Made by a program: the position numbers and the translations under genes. From Episyrphus balteatus (Eukaryota; Arthropoda; Insecta; Diptera; Syrphidae), in the NCBI RefSeq assembly GCF_945859705.1, contig NC_079137.1, forward strand, positions 620,001 through 684,000: a stretch of 64,000 nt of DNA, read 5' to 3'. Under the pieces are notes generated by a model. It was not told the DNA's origin and ran no database searches. It was given only the letters and a program-made list of their open reading frames with translations. Below are positions 48,056 to 61,290 of this stretch, in pieces (within the stretch, counting starts at the first letter, position 1; each line of letters opens with the position of its first letter).

Positions 48056-50570
48056 TATATCTACATTAAGTTTACCCTTTTGCAAATCAAATTCATCATT
48101 TTCCAAACTGATTTCATCATTTTTCAAATTAAATTGATTCATTTAGCAACTGAATCACGTTTTGCAGAAACAAAACCAAAGAACTAAAAAAACGTTTTTA
48201 CAACAAAAATTGAATTTGATTTTCAAAAGGATGAATTTGAATTTTTTTTTGAAAATCATTATTGGGTATACCTGCCATAGAACCGTTTTTTTTTTAATTC
48301 GATTTTCTCCGAAACGACTTATTCAATATAAGCCAAGAATAAAATTTTGAAAAAATTGATTTTTGGATTAAAAAAATTTTTTTTTAATTTTTGTTTGAAA
48401 AATCAAATTTTCGAAAACCGGACATTGTATTTTTTTTGAAATTTTGGTTTTAGATGTGGATTGGTGATTTCTTTAAAATGGCATCCATATTTTAATTTAT
48501 TTTTTTTTCAAAAAATGATTTATAGGTAGGTACCTATCTACAAAACCTACCTACAAAATTAGTTTTTAAAAATTTTGAAATTTTTTTTTCTAAAAATGCT
48601 TCTCAGTAAAAGAAATGAAATTGCATACTTTTTTTGGGGCTCAATTTGATTTAAGATGTTGTTTTTTTTTCCTTTGAAAAACAAATTTTAAGTTTTTTCA
48701 AATAATTTTTTTAAAGTTTTTATAGAAATACATACCCTTAAAAATTTTACCAATTTGAACCCTAAGAGCAAGTTCGTACGACCCAGTCGTGCATTTTATT
48801 TAATCTATGTAGTAAAGTATTTAAAATCGTGATTCAACTGATGTAAGCTTTTTGCATTAAACAATGGTTGCAGCTATCTTAAAGTCTTTATTTTTGTGTT
48901 TGAAAGAAAACAATACCTGCCACTAGAAGTGAAGCCAGAAATGTGTATTGAGTTACAAAGTTAACCTTTGGTTCCATAGTTACCATCATGATTTCATCGA
49001 ATACAAATGTTGTTCATATTTGCTTTTCCTTGTTCATTTAAAGTCCTTAAGTCCCTCAATCAATTTAGTTTTTCTTTTTTTCTTTTGTTATTTATAAGAA
49101 CTTTTTTCCTTTTTACGAAACAAAACAAATTTGATATTGTATTGAATAAATAAAAACCACAATGACATCGACCTATATTTACATTAGATTCTCTATACTT
49201 TTCATTCATGCTGGTTTAAAGAAGTTTTTTATTTTTACAGTTGAATTTCCTTGGGGCTGCCACAAAACAAAACAAAGCAAAGTTTTAAAAAACAAACACA
49301 AAAAAAAAAAACTTTCTGCGTCATAAACAACAAACAACCCATATGTAGTAGGTCTGTGTCCTTCGTCCTGATAAAAATAAAATGACAGAATTTATATTGA
49401 CAATAAGTTTATTAAATTTAGTTACGTCTTATTTTTTTGTTTAATTTTTATTTTCGGAAAAAGTAATAAATAGTTTTTAAAACCTGTTTTCCCCGAAGCT
49501 TCATCTTAAAACTATGACACTAAAAACACCTATACGTACAAAATCTTATCAAACAAAAATACTTTTCAATCATTATTCAAATAAACGTTCCAATTGAAGA
49601 AACTATGCATGTATTTGTAAAACTTTTTCCCAACACACATTTCAAAATTAAGATGCTCCTCTTTAGCATTTCCTCATTAAAATACCACCCTCAGGGATAG
49701 AAGAATCACCTACATACACGTATTTTCTAAGAAACTCCTCCCTCACTTCTCAGGCATCTTCAATAACAAACCATTTTTGTAGGAAAACTTTAGTAAACTT
49801 TATAATCAAACTTACAATTTGACAAATTGTTGAAATGACTTTTTTTTTCATTCATTCCATCCTTCCACTTCTCCGATTTTGTAAGTGAAATTTTTGCTAC
49901 GTAGGTGACTTTTCTTTCCACTTCTCTCTTTTGATTTTGGAAAAAGTTTTTTCTCCAAAAAAATAAAAAAACAAGAATAAAACTAAGTAGAATAAAAGTT
50001 AACCAAAAATCAAGAGTCCTATTTGTGTATCTACAGTTTATGTTAAGTCCTATACTATTTTATTATTATAAAGTAATGAAAGGTAGGTAAGAGTCTACTA
50101 TTGTAGGTAAGGATAAAAAAGTATAAGGATTTTGTTGTCATTTTAACAAAGTGGTTTTCGTGGTATGTCATTAATTCCTACAAAGTTTTTGTATTCTGTG
50201 GTTTTTTGAAGGTCTGCTCTTTGGGATATAAAATTGTGTCTGATAGTCTCAAGAAATAATCAAGTGTGCGACTCTTGAAATAACATTCTTGTGGATTTTC
50301 ATTGGAATGAATAGCCTCTCTAAGTAAATATATATTTATATTAGGGTAGCCCTTAACAAAAAAAAAAAAAATTTACTTAATCTGTAACTCGTTCTTGCCC
50401 TGTGTTCCCAAAAGAAATTTTCTAACTTTGGCTTTGAAAAATATATTTCATGAGATAAACGTTAAGAGATTAAAGAATGGTGAATAAAGATCAACGATAA
50501 ACCTTTTGGCATTAGTTTTTTTTGCTATTAATTAAGAAAGAGAAAAAAATGTTACTCATACACCCCAGTG
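48056..50570. other. Gene-free, repeat-rich stretch
   Basis: A segment near 48250-48420 resembles 32040-32270. At about 48762-48797 lies GCACGACTGGGTCGTACG (minus strand) running into ACTTGCTCTT, matched by the inverted copy at about 60511-60545. No coding sequence was recognised. Confidence 0.4.
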
Positions 50571-50657
50571 CCCGACTAACAAATTTACTTCTATAAAGCT
50601 TTATAAATGGTAATGTAACTCCTGTAAAGCTTTATAGGAGGGATATTGTTTGTTGGG
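50571..50657. repeat. Short inverted-repeat element, copy 1
   Basis: Begins CCCGACTAACAAATTT, ends GTTTGTTGGG, and contains CTTCTATAAAGCTTTATA. A second copy lies at 50903. Confidence 0.6.
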
Positions 50658-50902
50658 TAAACATTTTCATTTAGTCTAATAACTACTTGCCGTCACTTTC
50701 AGAGTTAAGTCCGTTGAACCGCATCCCAGATCACTTGTGTGAAGCAATTGTTGGAATAATTATCCCTTTGACATCGAGATCATTACCAGTTTTGAATATT
50801 AGGAAAAATTGTATATAACATATTTTAATTATTCTGTCTAAATCTCTTTATGCATCTTCTTATTAACTGGATCAAATTTTTGTAGATATACGAAATTTTA
50901 AG

Positions 50903-50992
50903 CCCAACTAACAAATTTGCTTCTATAAAGCTTTCTATATGCTACTAAGGCTTCTGTAAAGCTTCATAATAAAACCAAAATTGTTAGTTTGG
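50903..50992. repeat. Short inverted-repeat element, copy 2
   Basis: Begins CCCAACTAACAAATTT, ends TTGTTAGTTTGG, and has the same CTTCTATAAAGCTTT interior as the copy at 50571. Confidence 0.6.
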
Positions 50993-53900
50993 TAGGTCTT
51001 AAGTAATGTAAAGTAAAAAATCTTCCTTAAGAAAAATTAAAATAAATTTAAAAAAAAATTTGTTTTGTTGAGTATCACCCTAATATGTTAACAACACTTA
51101 TCTGGAGTAGTTTTATAATCAAGATTTTCAAAAATATTCATTTAAGTTTAATTCTATAAACGGAACGGCATATACGAGTGTGAGAGTATAGAGTATACAT
51201 TGTTAAGTTTATTTGTAACTCCTTTGATTATGTGTACAGCCACAGATAAAATATGTAACAATTCGGTCAAGTGATTTGAGGCAAAATATTGTAAATACAA
51301 AAAATATATTTCTTGTTTTGACATTGCTTCAAAACAAAATATATGAAAACACGAAAATAAAAGATTTTATAGATAGTGTCCAGGAATGAAAAAAGGGCAT
51401 TTTGGGACATGATTTTTGGGTGTATTCTAAGAAAAAAATTGTGTTAACTCTATCTTCAAAGAATAATGTTACCTATTCTTTGCAACTGCATTTCAAAAAT
51501 ATTAATATCTTTTTTTAATTGCTCTGTTAATTGCTCTGTTAATTCTGTTCATTTTTTCTTAACCATGGTAATTTTTGACTTTGGGGCCAATTTTCTTCGA
51601 TAAATGAATAGTAAACATTGATTCTAATGAAGAAAACAATAGTGAACAAAAAAGTCATTTACAAGTTTTCCAGAAAACTCATAGATTTTATGATATTATA
51701 AAATCTTTAAATAAAATCTTTAAAAATGTGTATTTTAAGTTCTAACACGGTTACTGTCATTCACTTTTTACACTTAGAAGCTTCAAGTTAAAGACGTATC
51801 ATGTATCATTCAGTAAATTCGTGTGAAAATAGCAAAGCAATGAAGTTATTCGTAGAATATTCATCATAAGTAATATTTCATGAATAGAATCAAATTTTAA
51901 GAAAAATTAAAACAACAGCCACTAGGAAGTTTCCCTTCCCAAAAAAAGAAAATTAAATTTAATAGAACTCAGAATAAATTGTCTAACCGAGTTTGATAAA
52001 ATTGGATGTAAAAATTTTGTTCCTTCTGCAGAAATAAAAAGTACTCTTCTTGTACATAAAATATAAGAAAGTACCCTCAAAAGACCATATGTTTACAGTT
52101 CTGCAAGACCCCAAGGTATTTCGCTTTTTTGTTGGTTATCTAGAAAGCTCTCTGTATCTGTCCGTATTCACAATAACCAATAAACCAATCAACTTTGTTG
52201 GTCGATATAGCTTGTAAGTAAGTTACAATCAATTTGTTTCTTGTGTGTGCCTACCTGCCTGGCCTGCCTAGACTATAGCCTCGACTCGATGCGATGTCCT
52301 CTGTCCAATGTCCAGGCGTCCACCTACTATACGCTCGCTTGATAAACGACTATTCCTATTCTAGCATTTCTCTTCCACTTCCACCCATATAGATTGTTAC
52401 ATATACAAAAAAAAAAAACTTACCTTTAGCTTTTTGTTTCAGTTGATTGTGTGTTCTCTATAGACAAGACTAACATATACATATATAAGATAGATAGAAA
52501 TAGTTCCTGACCATTATTTAGCAATGCAGTGGAGTGAACATACAGATACCTATATATATCGACAAAGATATAGGATATTTCCTGAAACAACACCCAATAG
52601 TCACGATACCATAGTTCCACATAGCTAGTCAACATACAAACAAACGAGATAATAGAATCAACAACGAACACACAAACAGCAAAAGAAAAAAAAAAATAAA
52701 GAACAAAATTCCTTGTGAGTTATAGCCTTAAGCTGAATGAGTCAAACAGAAGCCTTTACCATTATTAGACTTTGCGGAATGACTTTCATACTCAAATTGG
52801 TGACTTTCAGAAGTTACAAGATAAATGTTATTTCTTTTTTTTTTTACATTTTATTGAAGTACTTCGTGTGTGTGTGTGTGAGGAAATGGTTGGGCAAGCT
52901 AATGAATGAAATTAGTTTTTTTTGTTTAATCATGAGGATGTTGAAATATTTTAGCTATGATAACTTTTGGAAGGATATTTTTGATTTTGGTGATATATAT
53001 TTTTTTTTAGTATTACGAGAATGAGAAGTTTATTAACCTAACCTAAACAGGTAGAAGGAAATCCTTTGAAAAAATGTCAAGGAACTCAACTTTTGCTGTT
53101 TTCTAACAATAGTAGCAAGTTAAAAGGCTTGCAATCACAGGATCCTTTTGTTCCCATTTTTCCAGGAATTCCGCAAGCAAATAACTCTAGTACCTGTATA
53201 ATTTAAAAGGTCATAGGTATTCAGATGTCAAAATAAGACCTTTTGAAAGATATAGATTGTTCTCTGGTTCGAATGGGGACGTTTTTGACCAAAAACCGAT
53301 AATTGCTGATCTGGTCAAAACAACAAATTCCCAATTTCATACAGTACAATAAAATGTAGGGATAAGATATGTTTCTGTACCGCTATCAAATCACTGAAGA
53401 TTAAACAAGGCGACGTGACGCGACGTAAAAGGTTTGAATCTGAGAATCTTGGTGAATGCCTAAGTTAACATAAACAAATATTTTTGCTGCAAATTTTATA
53501 AAAGACTTGAACTACAATTTAAAATACATGAGAATTATTTGTGCATTTAAATTTACTAAAAAATTGAAAAAAAAGTACGTATACACACGAGTGACCAAAT
53601 TCCATAAAATAAGCTCCTGCGACCCTACCTAAAATTTTCTTGACTTCAATGATGCACTGTGTACCTCCTTAGTTGCATAACACTCTACTATTTTCTGGAT
53701 AATATTGAAAAATTCCCTGTTTAAATTAACCCTCTACTTGGCGGATATATGACGTTGCCATATCTAATTTTTACCCATTTCTATTACCTTTCTAATTAAT
53801 TTTTTATAATCGTGGAAATCACCTGCTGCTCGTAAATGTCCCAACATCACAACAAAATTATATCTCAATCTTACTTAAATACAATATCAATTTTCCTTCA

Positions 53901-56900
53901 CTTAGAATCAACTTCTTGTAAATAATTAAATGTTTACTATAACAAACTTAATGAATAATAAATATTTGCTGCACAAATTCGCTCATCTAGAAAATTTATT
54001 TGTGGTTAAATGGGTTGTCTGTCTGTTGAGTTTTTTTCTAGGAAAGACAGAAAATAAAAACACAGTATCAACTGGTGTATACGGATGTGTCAGTTGAAGT
54101 AACTGACAAGACAAGAAGTGTGTTACTATTTTTATTTTCTTGTTTTGTTTTGATGATGAAGAAATAGAAGCCTAAAACGTGCTCCTTTTGTTAGGGGTAA
54201 CGAAATTAATTAAGACACATCCTTGAGTGTAAACCTTGACCTTTTCGTGTGTTAATTGCGTTTGCCGTGCGTGTCATGGTTACAATGATTTCCTAGTTTT
54301 TTTTTTCTTTTTTTGTTTATCGAAAAGTCAACCTGCTATTCCATCTTTTTTTACTAACATGTTTTTTTCCTTTAATTTTTACTTTTTTTTTTAATGCTAG
54401 TCTGTGAAATTTTTTTTTTGGTGTTTATATTAGTCACGTTTCGGTCAGGGACACGATATTTTTATCGCACATTCGAGTAAGGTATAGAGTCCTTTCTGGC
54501 TACTTATGTCTTAAATTTGCTCAATTTTTGTGTAAGGGTAGTAATAAAATAATTATAACAATATTATTGTGACAGATGTGTGAAGTTTGGGGTCGGATTG
54601 TTGCGTACGAGTAAAGTTGGACTTTAAAAAGGAGAAACATTGTTTTCTCAATTTTTTTGATTGATTGATGGAAAAATGGAACATTTATGTATGAATGATT
54701 AATTGTCAAAAGTTAATGCAATACAATATTTATTACTTATTTAACTCTGTGAAACTTGATTTTTGCAACTTTTATCTTGAAGTTTTAAAAGTAGATTTCC
54801 TTGTAATTGCCATAAATACAAGCAAATAAGACAAAAATCCATCAAAAGGTAATCAACAAAGTAAATAAATAAATTATTCCTTTAATGTGTATATATACAA
54901 TACATTTGTATAAGCTTTTAGCTATTAGACTTATAATAATCTCCCCTTTCTTAAAATGAACAAAAAAAAAAAAAAAAACATTAAATAAACACGCACAAAA
55001 TGCCACTCATACTCTTGAAACAAGAAAAAAAAGAAACTTTTTTATGTATTTTTTGGCATCAAACATCAAAAATATATAATCTCGTTATTCTCCAAACAAA
55101 AGAACCTCCGCAAGGTACCTACTTTTCTTTGGATGCGTGCGTGTGCAAATTTATGTTTTTGACAGAAAGTAAATGTATCTACACACCTACTATAACAATA
55201 AACTATAGAAGGTTGTTGTTTGGGGGGTAAAAGTAAAATCCAGGTGGTAGTTTAAGAGATGGTGTTATCTGTCCATTACAATAAAGGTATAGATAACACA
55301 TTGCTAAACACCATTGGACCTTTGTCTCGCCTACGCATGAATGTTTTTTTTTTTTTTTGTTGGAACAGGACATTTACTTTGCTTTAAGGAAATATTTTTG
55401 AATATAAGATTTATAAAACACTAAAAAAAAATATTTTTAAAATTAAAGAAGATTTTTAAAGGAAATGGACCGAAATACAACATTTCTAAGTTCCTTAGAC
55501 ACTGGATAGGTCAAAAAACTGTAAAACTAAGCTAAAATATTTCAAAATAATGTAGATTCAATATTTTGTATCCCAAAATATGTCCAAATTACTGCTATGT
55601 TTTGGGGATTTTTAGTTTTTAGTAGAGTTATGAAATTTTGAAAAAAGAAAGTTTAGCAAGAAAAAATGTACTAAAATCTACCATTTATGATTATCAAATC
55701 TACCATTTATGATTATGGTAATACTGTTGATTTAAATATGATGCCTTTCTTTTTTTCTTATTTTTAATTTAAACAGATTCAATGTTGATATTAAAACGAC
55801 ATTTTTTATTGAACAGACAAAGTGTTTAAATTAAATAGATTTTTTTCTTTCGGTGTAGCTATATGTATTATGTTTCCATGACAATATTTCGCATGTTACT
55901 TTGTTGCCTAAGTGAACTTTATACAAAAGAGACAATGTGTAGTTTTTGCTTTCCAAGTGGGAGATTTATTAATGTATCGGAAGGAGTAATTATTTTCTAT
56001 AAAAATACATGGGTTGTTAAGGTTTAATTAAAGATAATTTAAAATCTTCAATTTACTTAACTTTCTATTGAATTTAAATGATTAATTTAATTGAATGTTG
56101 AATTAATATTTTTTTCCATATCTTACGTTAAAAAAAAAAACGAAATAAATTTGTTTCAAAAATATTTTATTAAAGTTCTTGAATGTTCCGTCTATATTTT
56201 ATTGGTTTTTTTGGTGTAAGGATCATTATGTTTAAGTTCATAATCTTTAATTCTTGTTCTTAATAATATTTTCCTACTATAGAACTTTATATACGTAGTA
56301 TAGTTTTTAAGATTTGAGGATTTCAATGCAAAAATTTGCTGTGATTTTTCGAATAATTAAATTGAACGATAAATTCGTTTCAGCGATATTTTTTTCAAAA
56401 TTTGAAAATTTTGGGGTAAGCCATTGTCTGTCTGTTAAAACAAGTACCTGACATAAACAATATTTGTTTTGCTGCCGTAACAGAAATGTCTGACTTTGTA
56501 AGATTTAACAAAAAAACGGTAGTTACCTTAAATTCTACAAGACAGTGAAATTTTATGCGTTCCTTTCTCATACTGTAATTAAGTTTCGTTTTTTTTTTGT
56601 TTCATACTCCAATAAGTTGTGATTACTGCTAACTAAGATTGTGATTATGTGTAAATTCTGCTATCTGAAATTAATAGAATATGATTATTTTTTAACACTA
56701 AAGGAATGTCGTGCAGGAGTTCAAAAGCGACAGAAACTTTGCAATGTTTTACATCCTTTTTTTTACCACTATCAGCTCATCTATTTCATCATAGCTTTTA
56801 AGTTACTTGTCGTTATTTTACATATGAGATATCGTTAAATGCGGCTTGATTTTGCCCTGGTTATAGGCTATATGGTACAACATTAAATTCAAAACTATTT

Positions 56901-57792
56901 GCGTCATTCTAGATATGTATATTGATTGGGTAAAAAACTTCAAAAAAATCATTTTCAATAGATTAAATTTATTTAATCATAAAAACCCTCTAATCAGACA
57001 CTTTAGAACGAAAATACTACATAGAGATATTAACCGAATTATTTATTCAAGCATACATCCTTCACTTGGAATTTCGATTTCTTTCCCATTACTATATACA
57101 AACGTAAATATGTACCTTGTAAATGAAAAAAAAAAATCGACCATCCCATATCAACATACACGCATGGTTAAACTGCCACTTCAGCATGAGTGTCATTTCG
57201 TCCCCTTTGAATTGATTTAGAAAAAAAACCTTCCACCCAAAAATATTTTTTTTTCTTCTTCTCTTTCGGTAAATGTATGTATATTCAAGCTTAATTGTGA
57301 AGAATATCGAGTGAATAGGCATTTTGTGTGACGACGACGAAAAAAAAAATAAAAAAAGGCAAAAAAACTTTGTCCCTCTATACCTCAGGAAATGATCCTT
57401 TTTTTAACATAATGAATACAGTTTAAGCTGTAGGAGTAAATAAAATATTCTTAAAGTTTTCACATGTAAACATAAAAAAAAGAACCAAAACACATATCCC
57501 AAAGATCCTTAGGACTTTTTTTTTTTGTTGGGTATTAAATAAGTTACTTATTATTTTAGGCCACTGAATTGGCAGAAAATGAATATTTTAAAGTCTTTTG
57601 TTACCAAGTCAACTTCAACAATTTAAAAATGGAAATAAAACATACCTACTTATGATAATAATTTGAAAAAAAAGAAAGGACGAAAAAAAAAAACACATTC
57701 AGTATCATTAGTTCCAATTAGTTTAACATAATTCACGCTCAAATATTTCATTTCTCTCTTTATTGCAACCAACCAAGAGGTATTTCAATTGA
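50993..57792. other. Long gene-free stretch
   Basis: No protein family, RNA gene or strong inverted repeat was recognised. Minor items: a 30-bp segment at 53564-53593 matches intron 2 of alpha-arrestin D with one mismatch; ATCTACCATTTATGATTAT is tandemly duplicated near 55677-55717; a GT microsatellite lies near 52867. Confidence 0.4.
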
Positions 57793-57976
57793 AATAACCA
57801 CCACATTTTTCCAAGCCACAAACCAGAAGTGATTCGGCTTGGTTCATGCGACCATGTTGTCAGTGGCACACAATCGCAGCTAGAGAACCAACCCGCATCC
57901 TCAACATCATCATCATCATCATCAAACACTGTAGCCCACCACCCACTTGGCAGCAGCGGTGAACCAAAACGAACGA
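57793..57976 (+). other. Exon-like patch with poly-Ser, gene unknown
   Basis: A GC-richer island open in one frame on the plus strand reads in part HVVSGTQSQLENQPASS, then six or more Ser from TCA repeats, then NTVAHHPLGSSGEPKRTTS. Composition and codon use stand out from the flanks. There is no recognised family, no convincing ATG and no certain splice sites. It could be an exon of a gene extending past the window, a 5' UTR, or a trinucleotide expansion. Confidence 0.25.
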
Positions 57977-58029
57977 CATCTATTTACTTATTCACGTTTT
58001 TTCTATTTTTTTTTTTTCATTTTTGAAAT

Positions 58030-59270
58030 CGTATAAAGTTTTGGAATACCATAACCCTTTTCTATACCTAGTCTCTAGCTACTTCACACAAAAAAGTTTA
58101 TATATATTTTTTTTCTATTTTATTTTTAAACCCAGTGGATTATTCGCTCCAATAAAATTCAGTTTTTCTCGTTGAAAAATCTGAGTTATGTGAGTGTAAT
58201 ATTTCCAAATGAAAAGGGAGTACACATAGAACATAATTTTTTAGCTCCTTTTTATACTTTGAGAGAGTGCTTTGATTGCAGAAGAGTTTGTTTTTATTTT
58301 TTTTTTATATTTATTTGAGTGTGTGACTCGAGCACAAAATTTTGAAATAACCTAAATGTTTTGAAAAACAGAAAAAATAAAAAAAAAAAAATCATATTCA
58401 AAAAATTATATTCCACAAGAATTAGACGAAAGGATGTTAAAAACTGGGATTATTGTTTTAAATAGAGAGTGTAGAAAAGTTTAAAGTTAAGGATTTAATA
58501 TTTTTTCCTATTATTTCTTACATTGTTTTTGCGAAGTCAAAAGGTTTACTTAAAATCACGTAGCACAAAATAGAAGGTATAATTTTGGTATGACACTTCT
58601 TAATTAATTCTTTATTGAGTCTTAAATTGGTATGCAATTTTTGATTCCTATATTTGTAATCTCTGACCATCATTTTCTTAAGTTAATTTCAAATAAGAAT
58701 GTAAGAAGCATTTGTGAATTCTTAAATCCTTTCAGCAATTTTGTGCTTCTTTTAAATTGTAGGAGTGGTAAAAAGTTTAACTGAAAATATTTAATTAGGG
58801 TGTCATAACGTCTAATTTTCTTTTAAGTCAATATTGTCTGGAGGAAAGTATTGGCAGAATCACTTAAATAATAAAATGCTCAAATGGGTTCCCACGTAAA
58901 AGCTTTTTACTGAACAAAATTACTGAAAATTTTAAATTTGATATTTTTAAGGAATTTTATAATTACACAAAACCGTTTTGATTTCTTGTATAAAAAAGAA
59001 TTTTTAGAAAAAAAATTTGGAAAATAATTTTTTTACCAAAAAAAAAAAGTGGTTTGCCATTTTGAAGAAATAATTAATTTAATTAATAAATAAAAACGAA
59101 ATCTCAAAAATTTTCAACAACCCGTTTTCAAAAAATTGATTTAAAAAAAAGATTTGAAATATTTTTTAAAAATTTAATATTACCTTTACCTAAACGATTT
59201 TGTATAAAAATGTTCATTGAAATCGGGTTAATTTTATTTCTTTTCGCAAAATAAAGTACCCCTGAACAAA
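58030..59270. other. Gene-free, AT-rich
   Basis: Nothing recognisable. Confidence 0.5.
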
Positions 59271-59280
59271 AAAATTTTAC

Positions 59281-59364
59281 GTGGTGGGATGCTGGGATTC
59301 GAACCCAAACATTTTTGTCGTCATAGCCCATCGCACTAACCATTGTTCTATGTTATACAATAGC
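59281..59364 (-). repeat. tRNA-like SINE head
   Basis: On the minus strand an A-box-like segment (ATAGAACAATGGTTAGTGCG) is followed about 30 nt later by a perfect B-box (GGTTCGAATCC) in a T-arm that pairs (TTGGG with CCCAG). No acceptor stem or anticodon arm fits a real tRNA. It is related in layout to 1511-1584. Confidence 0.55.
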
Positions 59365-60504
59365 AGAGGCTCTTTAATTGAAAAATCAGTAAGTACCAAA
59401 AATGAAAATACATAAAGGGTTGCCATTTCAAAACAAAAGAAAATTGCTATGGTGCTGGGTTAAAGCATGGCTAAGGCCTTGACCACAGAAAGTGAGCTCA
59501 TGAATCTGCGTAGAAAAAGATTCAATCTTTGTCGTTAGTTAATGACAGGACTTTTAAAAGTTCTTTTTACTTCAAGATGGATAGAAAATAATCATAGGTC
59601 CTGACTTTTGACTTCTTTGTTAGTATTTTTCTGTAGACATAATTTTTGATCTTTTCCATTAGAAATTATAAACAAAGTTCCAAGACGGACCTTATTTGAC
59701 CTTTAGTCAAAACATGCAGTTAATGTTACAGGAACATATTTATAAATACAATTTTGTTTCATTCCTAATTAAATTTGTAATTCCATCTTTTTTATTTTTT
59801 GTTTAGCATTCTTTCATTTAGCTAACGTTAAAGAATTCGTTGATAAATAAATGTATGTTCATAAACTATTAAACAATTTCTGATTGACATGACCAAAACT
59901 CCATTTATCTAAATCAAATTGACAGAGGTCACTTCAAAAACAAATGAATAGTTTATGGATTTTTGCCTTTTCTAGCAACATACAGTACAACGACTCTATC
60001 CTAAAACATTTAAATTTTTTAAACTCAAACCTTCTATATTACCAATTAGAGAGTTTCCTAAACCTTAAAATGAAACCTATCATTAATGCATGACCAACAA
60101 AAACAAGACTATTCATTAAAAATTTGTCAAAAAAACAAGTCACTGAACTTTGTATATAGAGTTGCCTAACTCTCTAAAGGACATTTTCAATTCATAGCCA
60201 AAAAAATATCCAAAGAAATTATGAGAATAGCTATATCCCAAAACGTCATTCATTCGACAAGCACTCAAGAGCCTTTTTAATAATCTTTTACATGCATAAT
60301 AAAAGAAAGGCTAACTTTTTGAAGGAGTGCAATGTTCAAATTGCTTTGAGTTGCTCTTTTTTAGGAGAAAAAAAAATATATTATAAAAAAAAAAAAAAAA
60401 AACTGAATAAAAAACCATCTAAATGGCCCACAAGACCTTAGTGATATAAAAGAAAATACATTTTTTCTGGCCTTCTACATCAGGATAAAAATAAAATAAG
60501 AAAA
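59365..60504. other. Gene-free, AT-rich
   Basis: No feature recognised. Confidence 0.5.
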
Positions 60505-61290
60505 AATAAAATGCACGACTGGGGCCGTACGTACTTGCTCTTGCAGTTCAAAGCACTTTTATGTTAGCTTACTAGTAGAATATAATAGCTGCCTCTATAT
60601 ACAGTTTTAAGAAATTTGGTTGATGTAGGGGAAGAGCCGGCATGGAGGCCAAGTGTTAGTTAAATAAAATTTTTTTTTATTTGACTTGACTTTTTTGAGA
60701 AAAACTAAAAATGCAGTTTTACTGCAATTACTTTTAATATTACGTATGCAAAATTTTATCAAAATCATTAGAGCCATTTTTGAGAAAATTGCAATAACTC
60801 CATAATGATGTACGGGAAGAGCCGACATCCGCGATTTAAAAAAATGTAAAGACCATAATTCCACTATCCGTATTTTTTGAGAAAAACTAAAAACGCAGTT
60901 ATGTTAGAACTATATACAGCATTACGTGTTTTAAATTTAATCAAAATCGTTAGAGCCGTTTTCGAGAAAATTGCAATAGCTCGAAAATTTTGTATGGGAG
61001 GTATACGTTCTAAGCGAGATATTAAAAAACAAAAAAAAACCAACCTTGGAAATTACGAAAAAAACATCCATACCAAATTTCAAGAAAATCCGTCTACCCG
61101 TTTAGGCTGTAGCTACTTGTACAGATGGACGCACCGACGCACAGACGCACAGACGCACAGACCGACGGACGTCATGACGAAACCCACTTTTTTGGACTTC
61201 TCCTTCATCGTAATGTTAGTTTTGATTAAAACCTCGAATTTTTTTTTTGACACGAAACCAATACTTGCCCTATAGAGCAAGTAAAAAAAT
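60505..61290 (+). repeat. Composite dispersed repeat with internal duplication and GACGCACA minisatellite
   Basis: Starts with GCACGACTGGGGCCGTACG and ACTTGCTCTT, whose inverted copy lies near 48780. Two tandem units of about 186 bp follow (60621-60806 and 60807-60992), each with GGGAAGAGCCG, TTTGAGAAAAACTAAAAA and AGAAAATTGCAATA. At 61127-61172 there is a GACGCACA-type minisatellite. Near 61262-61281 the hairpin ACTTGCCCTATAGAGCAAGT closes the unit. The layout resembles dispersed non-coding repeats common in insects. The 132-codon frame at 60877 is not a gene. Confidence 0.6.

Noticed and set aside
59281..59364. Functional tRNA gene
   Set aside because: The B-box is perfect but the anticodon and acceptor stems cannot be drawn.
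60877..61275. 132-codon plus-strand frame
   Set aside because: Lies across a tandem duplication and a GACGCACA minisatellite, so it is repeat sequence rather than a gene.
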